Shown here piece after piece: positions 18,888 to 28,127 of a stretch of DNA of 64,000 nucleotides. The position numbers and the translations under genes are program-made. Below the pieces are notes generated by a model. That model had not been told where the DNA came from. It did not search any database and saw nothing but the letters and a program-made list of their open reading frames with translations. Positions within the stretch are counted from its first letter, which is position 1; every line of letters starts with the position of its first letter. The DNA comes from Sporosarcina limicola. GTDB lineage: Bacteria > Bacillota > Bacilli > Bacillales_A > Planococcaceae. The DNA lies in contig NZ_JADBEL010000004.1 of the NCBI RefSeq assembly GCF_014873855.1, forward strand, positions 177,719 to 241,718. Direction: 5' to 3'.

Positions 18888-19250
18888 ATGGTTAGAGGTT
18901 TAAGAGGGGCGACAACTGTCGCACAAGACGATGGACAATCTGTTCTAGTAGCAACGGAAGCGCTTGTGTCAGAAATGGCAAAGGCTAACGAGATAGAGCC
19001 AGAAGATATTATTTCTGTTGTTATTTCGACAACCAAAGATATAAAGTCAGCATTTCCTGCAAAAGCGGTACGTTCAATTGACGGATGGAAGTATGTTCCA
19101 GTCATGTGTACCCACGAAATGGATGTGCCAGGAGCGATGCCACTCTGTATTCGCGTCTTAATGCATGTAAATACGGCTATTCTACAAAAGGATATTCAAC
19201 ATCTTTACCAAAATGATGCTGTGAAGTTACGACCTGATTTACAACAATAA
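18888..19250 (+). CDS. aroH: Chorismate mutase, AroH type
   Basis: 120 aa monofunctional, trimeric chorismate mutase (chorismate to prephenate). RGLRGATTV at the N-terminus holds the active-site Arg; MDVPGAMPLCIRVL (about residues 84-97) holds the other active-site residues. GGGGGAGAG Shine-Dalgarno. In B. subtilis trpEDCFBA follows; here hisC follows after 27 bases. Confidence 0.95.
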   Translation: MVRGLRGATTVAQDDGQSVLVATEALVSEMAKANEIEPEDIISVVISTTKDIKSAFPAKAVRSIDGWKYVPVMCTHEMDVPGAMPLCIRVLMHVNTAILQKDIQHLYQNDAVKLRPDLQQ

Positions 19251-19277
19251 TCTATATTCATTGAAGGAGGGATTGGC

Positions 19278-20372
19278 GTGAACTGGAAAACTGCGCTAGA
19301 AGACATGAAACCCTATATACCTGGCAAATCAATTGATGAAGTGAAACGTTTGTATGGACTGGAAGACGTCGTGAAACTCGCTTCCAATGAAAACCCGTAT
19401 GGCTGCGCGCCATCCGTCAAAGAATTTCTTTCATCTACAGCATTTCAGCAAGAATTATATCCTGATGGTTATGCAAACGGACTACGGAAAAAACTTGCTG
19501 AAAAACATGGGGTGGATGAATCCACTTTGTTATTCGGAAACGGTTCAGATGAAATTGTCTCCATTATTACGAGAGCACTTCTTGACGAAGGCGTGAACAC
19601 GGTAATGGCGACGCCGACATTTCCGCAATATGGACATAATGCAAAAATAGAAGGTGCGGAAGTGAGGGAGGTTCCGCTCAAGGATGGCCAACATGATTTA
19701 GAGGGGTTCCTTCGTGCAATGGACGACAAGACAGCGGTCATCTGGCTGTGTAGTCCGAATAACCCAACAGGTGAACTGATTCCGAGTGATAAGCTACTGG
19801 CATTTATTGAGCAAGTACCTATGAACGTTCTCGTCGTTTTGGATGAAGCTTATTTTGAATTCATTACCACACCAAATCATATTGACTCTATCACTTGGCT
19901 GGATAAATTCCCGAATATGATGATCCTCCGTACATTTTCCAAAGCATACGGCTTAGCAGCTTTTCGGATAGGCTATGGTATCGGGAACCCTACAATTATT
20001 ACAGAGCTCAATAAGATACGGAATCCGTTTAATAATAATGTCTTGGCACTATCGGTTGCGGAAAAAGCACTTGATGATGAAGCGTTTATTGAACAATGTC
20101 GTAGGTTGAATCATGATCAGCGAGAGAGGTTCAAGCGTTACGCTCATGAAAATAAACTTCATCTTTTTCACTCTGAAGCGAATTTTATGTTGATTGAAGT
20201 GCCTGGTGATGCGGATGAAGCCGCGGAGAAATTATTGCAACGAGGATATATCGTGCGTAGCGGAAACGCATTAGGAACGCCTGGATACGTTCGAGTGACA
20301 ATGGGTACAGAGCTGCAAAATACCGGTTTTTTAACAGCTTTTGATCACTTACTAACTGATAAAGGTAGATAA
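19278..20372 (+). CDS. hisC: Histidinol-phosphate / aromatic aminotransferase
   Basis: PLP enzyme of class I/II; in Bacillus, HisC in this operon serves both histidine and phenylalanine/tyrosine synthesis. 364 aa. ASNENPYG (about residues 34-41), and PLP-lysine motif TFSKAYGLAAFRIGY (about 219-233). GTG start after GAAGGAGGG. Position between aroH and tyrA supports the aromatic role. Confidence 0.95.
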   Translation: MNWKTALEDMKPYIPGKSIDEVKRLYGLEDVVKLASNENPYGCAPSVKEFLSSTAFQQELYPDGYANGLRKKLAEKHGVDESTLLFGNGSDEIVSIITRALLDEGVNTVMATPTFPQYGHNAKIEGAEVREVPLKDGQHDLEGFLRAMDDKTAVIWLCSPNNPTGELIPSDKLLAFIEQVPMNVLVVLDEAYFEFITTPNHIDSITWLDKFPNMMILRTFSKAYGLAAFRIGYGIGNPTIITELNKIRNPFNNNVLALSVAEKALDDEAFIEQCRRLNHDQRERFKRYAHENKLHLFHSEANFMLIEVPGDADEAAEKLLQRGYIVRSGNALGTPGYVRVTMGTELQNTGFLTAFDHLLTDKGR

Positions 20373-20374
20373 CA

Positions 20375-21487
20375 ATGACAATAAATATAGCAATTATAGG
20401 ACTTGGTTTGATAGGTGGTTCGCTCGGTCTTGCGTTAAAAAGAAATCCTGATATCCATATAATTGGTTTTGATCAATCTTATTCGACAGCAGACGAAGCA
20501 TATCGTAGAGGCGTAATCGATATAATCGCTCCTTCCGCTCAGTCGGCTGGTGAGCAAGCGGATATCATTATTTTTGCCACACCTGTCAATACAACTGTTG
20601 TACTCATGCAGGAAGCGATTGAATGGGCATTGAAAGAAGATATCATTATTACCGATACAGGCAGTACGAAAAAGCCGATTATGGATGCAGCAACCTTATT
20701 GATTGATAAAGGAATTTCTGTTATCGGAGGGCATCCAATGGCCGGTTCGCATAAAAGTGGTGTTTCTGCTGCAAAAGAGCATCTGTTTGAAAATGCCTAT
20801 TATATTTTGACCCCTCCACCTAACGCAGATTCCGGACAAATCGAACGTCTGCGTGATTTGTTTGCTTCTACGAAGGGTAAAATCGTTGTACTTGATGCCG
20901 CTGAACATGACCGGATGACGGCAATTGTTAGCCATTTCCCCCATATTATAGCGTCTTCTCTTGTTGGGAGACTTGCAGATCAACAAGAAGGCCAGTCGTT
21001 TGTGAAAAATTTAGCGGCAGGTGGTTTTCGGGATCTTACGCGGATTGCATCCGCAGATCCAGTCATGTGGCGGGATGTGACGATTCAGAATAGGGACGAA
21101 TTATTGACACAACTAGATGGATGGTTTGAAGAAATGGGCACTGTTAGGGATATGCTAGTAACGAATGACCCTGATGAAATTTATAATTTTTTTGCGGAAG
21201 CGAAAAAATTCCGTGATAATTTACCGTCTACATTTGAAGGCGCTACCCAAGGTGCACTTTATATGACATTCGATTTACATATCGACATTCCTGATCATCC
21301 CGGCGTCATTTCGGAAATCACAAAAATACTTGCTGATGACCGGATTAGTTTAACGAATATACGTATTGTCGAAACACGCACGGATGTGTACGGGATACTT
21401 GTCATTAGTTTTCAAACAAGCGATGATCGAAAACGAGCAAACGAGGTACTTTCGAAAGCAACGGATTATAGTATGCAAATACTTTAA
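20375..21487 (+). CDS. tyrA: Prephenate dehydrogenase
   Basis: NAD-dependent oxidative decarboxylation of prephenate to 4-hydroxyphenylpyruvate. 370 aa: Rossmann motif GLGLIGGSLG (residues 9-18), dehydrogenase core with GGHPMAGSHKSG (about 121-132), and a C-terminal ACT domain from about 298 (HIDIPDHPGVISEIT), which usually means feedback control by an aromatic amino acid. Two bases after hisC. Confidence 0.96.
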   Translation: MTINIAIIGLGLIGGSLGLALKRNPDIHIIGFDQSYSTADEAYRRGVIDIIAPSAQSAGEQADIIIFATPVNTTVVLMQEAIEWALKEDIIITDTGSTKKPIMDAATLLIDKGISVIGGHPMAGSHKSGVSAAKEHLFENAYYILTPPPNADSGQIERLRDLFASTKGKIVVLDAAEHDRMTAIVSHFPHIIASSLVGRLADQQEGQSFVKNLAAGGFRDLTRIASADPVMWRDVTIQNRDELLTQLDGWFEEMGTVRDMLVTNDPDEIYNFFAEAKKFRDNLPSTFEGATQGALYMTFDLHIDIPDHPGVISEITKILADDRISLTNIRIVETRTDVYGILVISFQTSDDRKRANEVLSKATDYSMQIL

Positions 21488-21500
21488 ATGGAGGCGACGC

Positions 21501-22811
21501 ATGATGGGAATAAAGACATTGGAGTTTGAAAACCCGATTTTGAGCGGCAAACTTACGATTCCGGGGGATAAATCGATTTCCCATCGAGCCGTAATGCTTG
21601 GATCAATCGCAAAAGGGAAGACATCAATCTCCGGTTTTCTGGATGGGGAAGATTGTATAAGTACAATCAATATTTTTCGACAGTTAGGTGTATCGATTGA
21701 AAGAGAAGGAACGAAGGTTACAATTGATAGTCCTGGTATGTTGCGCTGGAAGACTCCGACACAAGTACTTTACGCTGGCAATTCTGGGACGACAGCAAGG
21801 CTTTTGCTTGGTATTCTTGCGGGTTCACGTATTACTTCTGTTTTAACTGGGGACGAATCACTATCCAATCGTCCTATGAATAGAGTGACGTTACCGTTAC
21901 GGACGATGGGTGCATCGATTACCGGTGAACCGGACAGTAATCTTCTACCTCTGTCAATCACTGGAGGGCAATTGAAAGCAATCGATTATACAATGCCAGT
22001 AGCAAGTGCCCAAGTGAAATCGGCAATCCTTTTTGCAGGGTTAACTGCCGAAGGTGAAACCTCAGTCAGTGAGACAACAGTTTCGCGCGATCATACGGAA
22101 CGGATGCTAATGCAATTTGGGGCAGATCTTTCGAAGAAAGGAAATACAGTGCGTTTGAAGGGTGGTCAACTATTACATGCGACAGATGTCGTTGTTCCAG
22201 GCGATATTTCATCCGCAGCATTCTTCATGGCGGCAGTTGCGATGCTAGAACGCAGTTCGGTTTCGTTCAAAAATGTTGGATTAAATCCGACAAGGACAGG
22301 AATTATTGATGTGTTGAAGGAGATGGGTGCTCAGGTTGAGATTGGTGAAGAAAAGGAACCGTTGGGTGAACCATATGGCGACGTCACTATTACTTACGGA
22401 TCACTTCAGGGTATTGAAATTAGTGGTGCTATCATCCCGACACTGATTGACGAATTACCAGTTATTGCTCTTCTCGCAACGCAAGCTCAAGGCACAACAA
22501 TTATTAAGGATGCGGCTGAGCTACGTGTGAAAGAAACGGATAGAATTGTTGCTGTGACAACGGAATTGAAAAAACTCGGTGCGGATATCGAGGCAACGGA
22601 CGATGGGATGATTATTCACGGTCCTACAGCGCTAACAGGTGGGTCGCTTGCTTCCTACGGCGATCATAGATTAGGTATGATGGCTGCAATTGCTGCACTC
22701 GTCACATCGGGGCCGATACAGATTGAAGACCCTTCATGCATCGCAATCTCGTATCCCGGTTTTTTTGATGATCTCGAAAAGCTTGCAATCTCGACGAACT
22801 TAAAAGGATAA
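21501..22811 (+). CDS. aroA: 3-phosphoshikimate 1-carboxyvinyltransferase (EPSP synthase)
   Basis: Joins PEP to shikimate-3-phosphate. 436 aa from ATG 21501, which follows TGGAGG; a longer open frame upstream overlaps tyrA and is rejected. Signatures GDKSISHRAVMLGS (about residues 22-35), NSGTTARLLLG (about 93-103) and RVKETDR (about 342-348). Called aroE in B. subtilis. The NAGT substitution NSGT is usual for Gram-positive class II enzymes. Confidence 0.96.
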   Translation: MMGIKTLEFENPILSGKLTIPGDKSISHRAVMLGSIAKGKTSISGFLDGEDCISTINIFRQLGVSIEREGTKVTIDSPGMLRWKTPTQVLYAGNSGTTARLLLGILAGSRITSVLTGDESLSNRPMNRVTLPLRTMGASITGEPDSNLLPLSITGGQLKAIDYTMPVASAQVKSAILFAGLTAEGETSVSETTVSRDHTERMLMQFGADLSKKGNTVRLKGGQLLHATDVVVPGDISSAAFFMAAVAMLERSSVSFKNVGLNPTRTGIIDVLKEMGAQVEIGEEKEPLGEPYGDVTITYGSLQGIEISGAIIPTLIDELPVIALLATQAQGTTIIKDAAELRVKETDRIVAVTTELKKLGADIEATDDGMIIHGPTALTGGSLASYGDHRLGMMAAIAALVTSGPIQIEDPSCIAISYPGFFDDLEKLAISTNLKG

Positions 22812-22849
22812 TGGGCTCATGTATACATTGTGAAAGAATAGGTGAAAAT

Positions 22850-24115
22850 ATGGGACAGTTACAAGAAGTTGAAAAAAGTATCCTTGAAGGTGACGTTGAA
22901 GCGATTGGTCGGATTATCGATCGCTTGGACAATTCATCTGATTTCGATATGCTTTACGAAGCAGCGGGGTTACTCGCAAGTTACGGATTCATGCGGGAAG
23001 CGGATCGTCTGTATGAGACATTACGCACCCATATGCCGGATGAAGCGCAATTAAAAATCGACCGCGCGGGCACGTTACTTGAACTTGGAGAAGAGGATGA
23101 AGCGCTTCTGCTGCTTACGGATGTACAACCGGAAGACGATGAATATGTACAAGCCTTATTGGCACTTGCTGACTATTATCAACTATCTGGTATGGCAGAA
23201 GCTGCACTCTCTAAAATAAAGGAAGCCCACGCACTTATCCCACATGAGCCTGTTATTCGATTCGCGTACGCGGAATTACTACTGGATTCCGGTAAATTCG
23301 GGGAGGCTATGCGTCATTACCTCGACTTGAATGAGGAAACGGATGAGATTGGTGGGGTCAGTATTGTTTCAAGACTTGCGGAAACCTACAGCGCAGGGGC
23401 GGCTTACGAAGAAGCGATTCCGTATTACGAGGAAATGTTGCAAGCTAACCCAATTCCAGATACTCTTTTTGGAGCGGCATTCGCTTATTACCAAAGTGAC
23501 AATGCAGAAAGGGCAATCGTGCACCTTGAGAACTTGATTGATATGGACCCCGATTACTTTTCGGCTTATATGCTTGCTGGGCAGGCGTTGGCTCGAACTG
23601 GAGATGACCGAAAAGCATATGATATGTTCACGAAGGGAATCCGTAGGGACGAATTTGACAAAGAACTTCAATTGACTGCTGGAAAATCTGCTTTGAAATT
23701 AGGCTTAATTGTAGAAGCGGAAAAGCACTTGCAAGAAGCACTCGCGCTTGATCCTGAATACAATGAAGCACTCATTTCGCTTGCTTCATTGTATTCTACT
23801 ATGGAACGGGACGATGAACTTATCGACCTTCTTTCATATTCAAAAGATGAGTATTTAGAGGTCCCTCTTTTGGAAGCATTCCAAGCTTATGCATATGAAC
23901 GGTTGGAACAATTTGAAGATGCATACGTATCCTATAGCAAGGCATATATTGGGATGAAAGATGATCAGGAGTTTCTAGAACATTTCACGAAATTCCTACT
24001 CGAAGAAGGGAAACGTGATGAAGCGCTCATAATTGCCAAAGAACTGATTGAAATGGATCCTAACAACGACTATTGGAGAGCTTTTCTGGAAGCGCAAAAT
24101 GACGAGGAGGTGTGA
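22850..24115 (+). CDS. ypiA: TPR-repeat protein YpiA
   Basis: 421 aa, cytoplasmic, nearly all tetratricopeptide-like helices; repeated A-x-x-x-Y/L patterns such as PDTLFGAAFAYYQ and PDYFSAYMLAGQAL. TPR proteins mediate protein contacts; the partner is unknown. ATG 22850 is chosen because AGGTGA precedes it; ATG 22811 overlaps the aroA stop and gives a cysteine-rich N-terminus not seen in the family. Same place as B. subtilis ypiA, between aroA and ypiB. Confidence 0.85.
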   Translation: MGQLQEVEKSILEGDVEAIGRIIDRLDNSSDFDMLYEAAGLLASYGFMREADRLYETLRTHMPDEAQLKIDRAGTLLELGEEDEALLLLTDVQPEDDEYVQALLALADYYQLSGMAEAALSKIKEAHALIPHEPVIRFAYAELLLDSGKFGEAMRHYLDLNEETDEIGGVSIVSRLAETYSAGAAYEEAIPYYEEMLQANPIPDTLFGAAFAYYQSDNAERAIVHLENLIDMDPDYFSAYMLAGQALARTGDDRKAYDMFTKGIRRDEFDKELQLTAGKSALKLGLIVEAEKHLQEALALDPEYNEALISLASLYSTMERDDELIDLLSYSKDEYLEVPLLEAFQAYAYERLEQFEDAYVSYSKAYIGMKDDQEFLEHFTKFLLEEGKRDEALIIAKELIEMDPNNDYWRAFLEAQNDEEV

Positions 24116-24116
24116 C

Positions 24117-24668
24117 ATGACGGCCAAGGTACCTGTTACTGCCAAAAAGGACTTTGTACGATGGTTCTTAAAGCGGTACAAATTAAAGCGCCGTGAATGT
24201 GTATGGATTTTGAATTATCTTCTCAGCCATGAGCACCTTCTACAAAATGTCCATTTTACGGATGAAGCGCATTATTGTCCACGTGCGATGGTCATTTCTA
24301 CAACAGGATCAGAGAGTATCCCATTTCGCTTTTATAAAGGAAACTTGATGACTGCTGATGCTGAGAAATCGTTTCATGATCTAAGGCTTCATCCGAATGA
24401 TAAGATGTACATCCAACTTAATTTTCCGAACAGCCATTCATGTCCGCATTATGCGAGCGTACGTGAAGAGAATCCTTTTCTTCCTGCCTATTTACAAGTC
24501 AGTGAAAGTGACAGAAGAATCGCCGAGCAACTGCTCGAAGAAAGTGTTGCTACAATTACTGTAGATATGCTTAGGAGAGGGGTTGATGAAGCCCTTGATA
24601 CAAATGATAAGGAACGCTTCATCGTCTTATCTGCCATGTTAAATGGCATGAAAGTATCGAAGGATTGA
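24117..24668 (+). CDS. ypiB: YpiB (UPF0302) with C-terminal IDEAL domain
   Basis: 183 aa. N-terminal UPF0302 domain (about residues 1-130) and C-terminal IDEAL domain (VDMLRRGVDEALDTNDKERF, about 147-166). Start ATG 24117 follows GAGGAGG by 6 bases and lies one base after the ypiA stop. In B. subtilis it lies between ypiA and ypiF upstream of qcrABC; proposed to work with YpiA, biochemical role unsettled. Confidence 0.88.
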   Translation: MTAKVPVTAKKDFVRWFLKRYKLKRRECVWILNYLLSHEHLLQNVHFTDEAHYCPRAMVISTTGSESIPFRFYKGNLMTADAEKSFHDLRLHPNDKMYIQLNFPNSHSCPHYASVREENPFLPAYLQVSESDRRIAEQLLEESVATITVDMLRRGVDEALDTNDKERFIVLSAMLNGMKVSKD

Positions 24669-24699
24669 TAACTCCATCTTCTTTAGATGGAGTTATTTA
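24668..24699 (+). terminator. Hairpin after ypiB
   Basis: Perfect 12-bp stem ATAACTCCATCT / AGATGGAGTTAT with TCTTT loop, but only a short T tail (TTAC), so termination may be partial. Confidence 0.55.
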
Positions 24700-24727
24700 C
24701 AGATTTCACATGGAGGTTTTATGAACA

Positions 24728-25174
24728 ATGAATTGGATAGCCAAAGATATAGATACATATTTGCTGCAGAAAGAATATATCGATACGCTCATTGTGCCGT
24801 TGCTTAAAGTAGAAACAGAACCAGGGAACGTGAAAAATAGTGTGTCTTCTTCCGAATTTCTAATGCATCTTACGACGTTCATTGAAACGCAATTTAAAGG
24901 CCGGGTGATGCTAATGCCACCTTTCGCGTACACAATGTCGACTGAATTGGTTGTAATGGCGGCAGGACTATCGAATGATCTTTCTGCCTTGCATTTCAAA
25001 CATGTGTTTTACTTGACGACCGACCCCGCATGGACAAGTATGGAGATGGTGGGATCAGTTATTTGGTTACCGTCGATACCACTTGAAAGCATGGATCCCC
25101 AGCTGCGGCAAACAATACTTGAAGATCAACTTCGTCAAGTATTGCCAAGGTTTGTAGAAAAGTGGTCGGAGTAG
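24728..25174 (+). CDS. ypiF: YpiF (DUF2487) protein
   Basis: 148 aa, no signal peptide. Starts MNWIAKDIDTYLLQKEYIDT, close to the known YpiF N-terminus. TGGAGG lies about 10 bases before the ATG. Directly upstream of qcrA, as in B. subtilis; function unknown. Confidence 0.85.
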   Translation: MNWIAKDIDTYLLQKEYIDTLIVPLLKVETEPGNVKNSVSSSEFLMHLTTFIETQFKGRVMLMPPFAYTMSTELVVMAAGLSNDLSALHFKHVFYLTTDPAWTSMEMVGSVIWLPSIPLESMDPQLRQTILEDQLRQVLPRFVEKWSE

Positions 25175-25239
25175 TAAAATTCATTAATTGGTCACAATAT
25201 TCTTTTCGGAATGAAAGCATGATTGAATTTCCTTAGGTA

Positions 25240-25267
25240 TTGATATATCATAGATATGTCCTAGTAT
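25240..25267 (+). promoter_or_regulatory. Candidate SigA promoter for qcrABC
   Basis: TTGATA (25240-25245), 16-base spacer, TAGTAT (25262-25267), 54 bases before qcrA, in an otherwise empty 147-base gap. Weak match to consensus. Confidence 0.35.
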
Positions 25268-25321
25268 TACAATTAGAAAAAGTATGTCCGTTGGACTGAG
25301 CTTTAAGTAAGAGGAGGGAAA

Positions 25322-25828
25322 ATGATGAGCAACAAAGTGTCGAGACGCCAATTCTTGAGCTACACACTTATGGGTGTAGGTGGATTCATGGCTTCTGGAA
25401 TGCTAATGCCAATGGTCCGCTTTGCAATCGATCCGGTATTGCAGCAGTCTGGTGGTGGGGACTTCATTCCGACTTCGCAAAAAGTGGACGACCTCACGGA
25501 AATCCCTGTTCGTGTCGATTTTACCATTAAGGATCGAAAAGATGCTTGGTATTATTCTGATGTATCGAACACTGCTTGGGTATATAAAAATGGCGATACA
25601 ATCATCGCGCTTTCTCCTGTCTGTAAGCACCTTGGTTGTACGGTGAACTGGGGCGGAGATGAAACACATCCGGACCAATTCTTCTGTCCGTGCCACGCGG
25701 GGCGTTATATGAAAAATGGCGATAATGTAAAAGGGACGCCACCAACAGGACCACTTGACGAGTATGAAGTCAAAGTGGAAGGCGGTCTATTGTATATCGG
25801 GAAAACAGTTTCGAACACATTAGTTTAA
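25322..25828 (+). CDS. qcrA: Menaquinol:cytochrome c reductase iron-sulfur subunit
   Basis: Rieske subunit of the bc complex. 168 aa. N-terminal SRRQFLS twin-arginine motif (residues 5-11) followed by a hydrophobic segment fits Tat export and membrane anchoring. Cluster ligands are in CKHLGC (about 101-106) and CPCHAGRY (about 121-128). GAGGAGGG precedes tandem ATG codons. Accepts electrons from menaquinol made by the hep/men genes upstream. Confidence 0.96.
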   Translation: MMSNKVSRRQFLSYTLMGVGGFMASGMLMPMVRFAIDPVLQQSGGGDFIPTSQKVDDLTEIPVRVDFTIKDRKDAWYYSDVSNTAWVYKNGDTIIALSPVCKHLGCTVNWGGDETHPDQFFCPCHAGRYMKNGDNVKGTPPTGPLDEYEVKVEGGLLYIGKTVSNTLV

Positions 25829-25851
25829 AAATGTAAGGGGGTACGACCGAA

Positions 25852-26526
25852 GTGCTAAATAAAATTTATGATTGGGTTGACGAACGGTTGGATATCACCC
25901 CAATATGGCGGGATATCGCTGACCACGAAGTACCTGAGCACGTAAACCCTGCACATCACTTTTCTGCATTCATCTATTGTTTCGGAGGACTGACGTTCTT
26001 TGTCACTGTCATCCAGATTTTATCCGGCATGTTCCTAACAATGTATTACACGCCGGATATTGAAAATGCATGGAAATCCGTTTACTATCTTCAAAATGAA
26101 GTTGCATTCGGTGAAATTGTGCGTGGGATGCATCACTGGGGAGCATCGCTTGTTATTGTCATGATGTTCCTACATACGCTACGTGTATTCTTCACAGGTT
26201 CTTATAAGAAACCACGTGAACTGAACTGGGTTGTCGGTGTACTTATTTTCGCTGTCATGCTGGGTCTCGGTTTTACAGGGTATCTATTACCATGGGATAT
26301 GAAAGCAGTGTTTGCTACGAAAGTAGGAATTGAAATTGCGGCATCTGTCCCGTTCATCGGTGAATCTATCAAAGTTCTCCTTGCAGGGGACACGACGATT
26401 CTCGGTGCACAAACTTTGACACGCTTCTTCGCGATACATGTATTCTTCTTACCAGCTGCTTTGCTTGGGTTGCTTGCAGCACACTTTATCATGATCAGAA
26501 AACAAGGTATTTCTGGTCCACTATAA
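25852..26526 (+). CDS. qcrB: Menaquinol:cytochrome c reductase cytochrome b subunit
   Basis: 224 aa, short b6-type cytochrome b with four transmembrane helices. Haem-ligand histidines appear in MHHWGAS and HTLRVF in helix 2-3 and in FFAIHVFFLP in helix 4; GYLLPWDMKA matches the quinone-site loop. GTG start after AAGGGGG. Middle gene of qcrABC. Confidence 0.96.
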   Translation: MLNKIYDWVDERLDITPIWRDIADHEVPEHVNPAHHFSAFIYCFGGLTFFVTVIQILSGMFLTMYYTPDIENAWKSVYYLQNEVAFGEIVRGMHHWGASLVIVMMFLHTLRVFFTGSYKKPRELNWVVGVLIFAVMLGLGFTGYLLPWDMKAVFATKVGIEIAASVPFIGESIKVLLAGDTTILGAQTLTRFFAIHVFFLPAALLGLLAAHFIMIRKQGISGPL

Positions 26527-26569
26527 TTGAAATCGTCCAATGCTGATTTTTATTTAAGGAGGGGACACT

Positions 26570-27346
26570 ATGCAACGCGGTAAAGGGATGAAGTTTGTCG
26601 GAGATTCACGCATTAAGGCTACAAATAAAATGCCGAATGTCCCGAAAGACTACTCAGAGTACCCAGGTAAAACGGAGGCTTTCTGGCCAAACTTCCTTTT
26701 GAAGGAATGGATGGTTGGTGCCGTTTTCTTAATCGGTTACTTAATTTTGACAGTTTCTGAAGCGGCACCGCTTGAACGTCAGGCGGACCCGACAGATACG
26801 ACATATATTCCAGTACCTGACTGGTACTTTCTTTCCATGTATCAGTTGCTGAAATATGAATTTGCTTCCGGACCATGGAACATTGTGGGAGCACTTATCA
26901 TGCCAGGAATTGCAATGGGTGCATTGATGCTCGTTCCGTTCATGGATACTTCAAAAGAACGTAAACCTTTTAAACGCCCACTTCCAACGGCATTCATGCT
27001 TCTAGCATTTGCTGCTATGTTTTATTTGACATGGGAATCAGTTAAGAATCACGATTGGGAGAAAGCGGCAAAACAAGGTGCAATTGTTGAAAAAGTAGAA
27101 GTAGAATTTGATACTGAATCGGAAGGCTATCAGATCTATGCTGGATCTTCATGTATCGGTTGTCACGGAAATGCCTTCGAGGGCGGTCTTGGGTTAACGC
27201 TTATCGATACTGGTTTGACGGCAGCTGAGATTGAAGAAATTGCTCACAACGGTAGAGGTGACATGGGCCCAGGTCTATGGAAGGGCACAGATGAAGATCT
27301 GAAAGTCCTTGCTGAGTTCATCGAAGGTTTAAAATCTAAGGAATAG
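26570..27346 (+). CDS. qcrC: Menaquinol:cytochrome c reductase cytochrome b/c subunit
   Basis: 258 aa fusion typical of Bacillales: N-terminal subunit-IV-like part with three transmembrane helices (about residues 40-160; contains PDWYFLSMYQLLKYE) and a C-terminal cytochrome c domain with haem motif CIGCH (about 199-203) and axial Met in GDMGPGLW. AAGGAGGGG precedes the ATG. Confidence 0.96.
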   Translation: MQRGKGMKFVGDSRIKATNKMPNVPKDYSEYPGKTEAFWPNFLLKEWMVGAVFLIGYLILTVSEAAPLERQADPTDTTYIPVPDWYFLSMYQLLKYEFASGPWNIVGALIMPGIAMGALMLVPFMDTSKERKPFKRPLPTAFMLLAFAAMFYLTWESVKNHDWEKAAKQGAIVEKVEVEFDTESEGYQIYAGSSCIGCHGNAFEGGLGLTLIDTGLTAAEIEEIAHNGRGDMGPGLWKGTDEDLKVLAEFIEGLKSKE

Positions 27347-27381
27347 CAAAAAAGAGTCAGGAAACTGACTCTTTTTTGCTA
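27345..27381 (+). terminator. Intrinsic terminator after qcrC
   Basis: Perfect 16-bp stem AGCAAAAAAGAGTCAG / CTGACTCTTTTTTGCT with a GAAA loop. Confidence 0.93.
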
Positions 27382-27455
27382 TATAATGATTGATGCATAA
27401 GCAATGTCCTATACAGTTTTTAAATTACATATTTTTTTCGTTTGGAGAGGTGCTT

Positions 27456-28052
27456 ATGGGTTCATTGATAAATAAAATATGGTTTCTATTGACGCATAAA
27501 TCATTTCTTTGGCTGTTATTGTATATCAATTTGCTCGGCACGGTTTACGGCTATTACTGGTATATGTCGCAATTGGAAATTACGGAACCTAAGTTTTTGC
27601 TATTTGTACCGGATAGTCCGACGGCGAGTTTGTTTTTCACGCTAGCAATTATTGGTTGGCTTTTGGGACGTAATTTTAAGCTAATTGAAGCGTTAGCACT
27701 TATCACGCTTGTCAAATATGGTCTTTGGGCGGTCGTTATGAACCTTCTGACCTTGGTCGAAACAGGATCTATTGATTGGGTCGGTTGGATGCTCATTGGA
27801 TCTCATTTTGCGATGGCTGTCCAAGCTGTGTTGTATAGTCGGTTGTATAAATTTGGGCTCATTCACATAGTGATTGCTGCAGTTTGGACGATTCATAACG
27901 ATGTCATTGACTACGTGTATAACCAGATGCCGGTTTATCATGATTTGATGAAGCATATGGACAATATTGGTTACTTTACGTTCTGGTTATCAATCGCCTG
28001 TATTTTACTTGCCTATTGGGTATGGAAGAGAAGACCCACAACTATTATATAG
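27456..28052 (+). CDS. ypjA: DUF1405 membrane protein YpjA
   Basis: 198 aa with five or six transmembrane helices and no catalytic motif that I recognise. Start ATG 27456 follows TTGGAGAGG; the upstream extension to 27390 is rejected for lack of a ribosome site. Follows qcrABC as in B. subtilis; function unknown. Confidence 0.82.
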   Translation: MGSLINKIWFLLTHKSFLWLLLYINLLGTVYGYYWYMSQLEITEPKFLLFVPDSPTASLFFTLAIIGWLLGRNFKLIEALALITLVKYGLWAVVMNLLTLVETGSIDWVGWMLIGSHFAMAVQAVLYSRLYKFGLIHIVIAAVWTIHNDVIDYVYNQMPVYHDLMKHMDNIGYFTFWLSIACILLAYWVWKRRPTTII

Positions 28053-28127
28053 TTATATTAAATAGTTGCAGTACTGTTGGCGTCGTTATAGAATAGGCTT
28101 ATAGGGAAAAAAGGGAGGAAACTGAAT

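Noticed and set aside
18888..19105. Fusion of AroH to another shikimate enzyme
   Set aside because: The stop at 19250 and a clear Shine-Dalgarno before hisC show separate genes.
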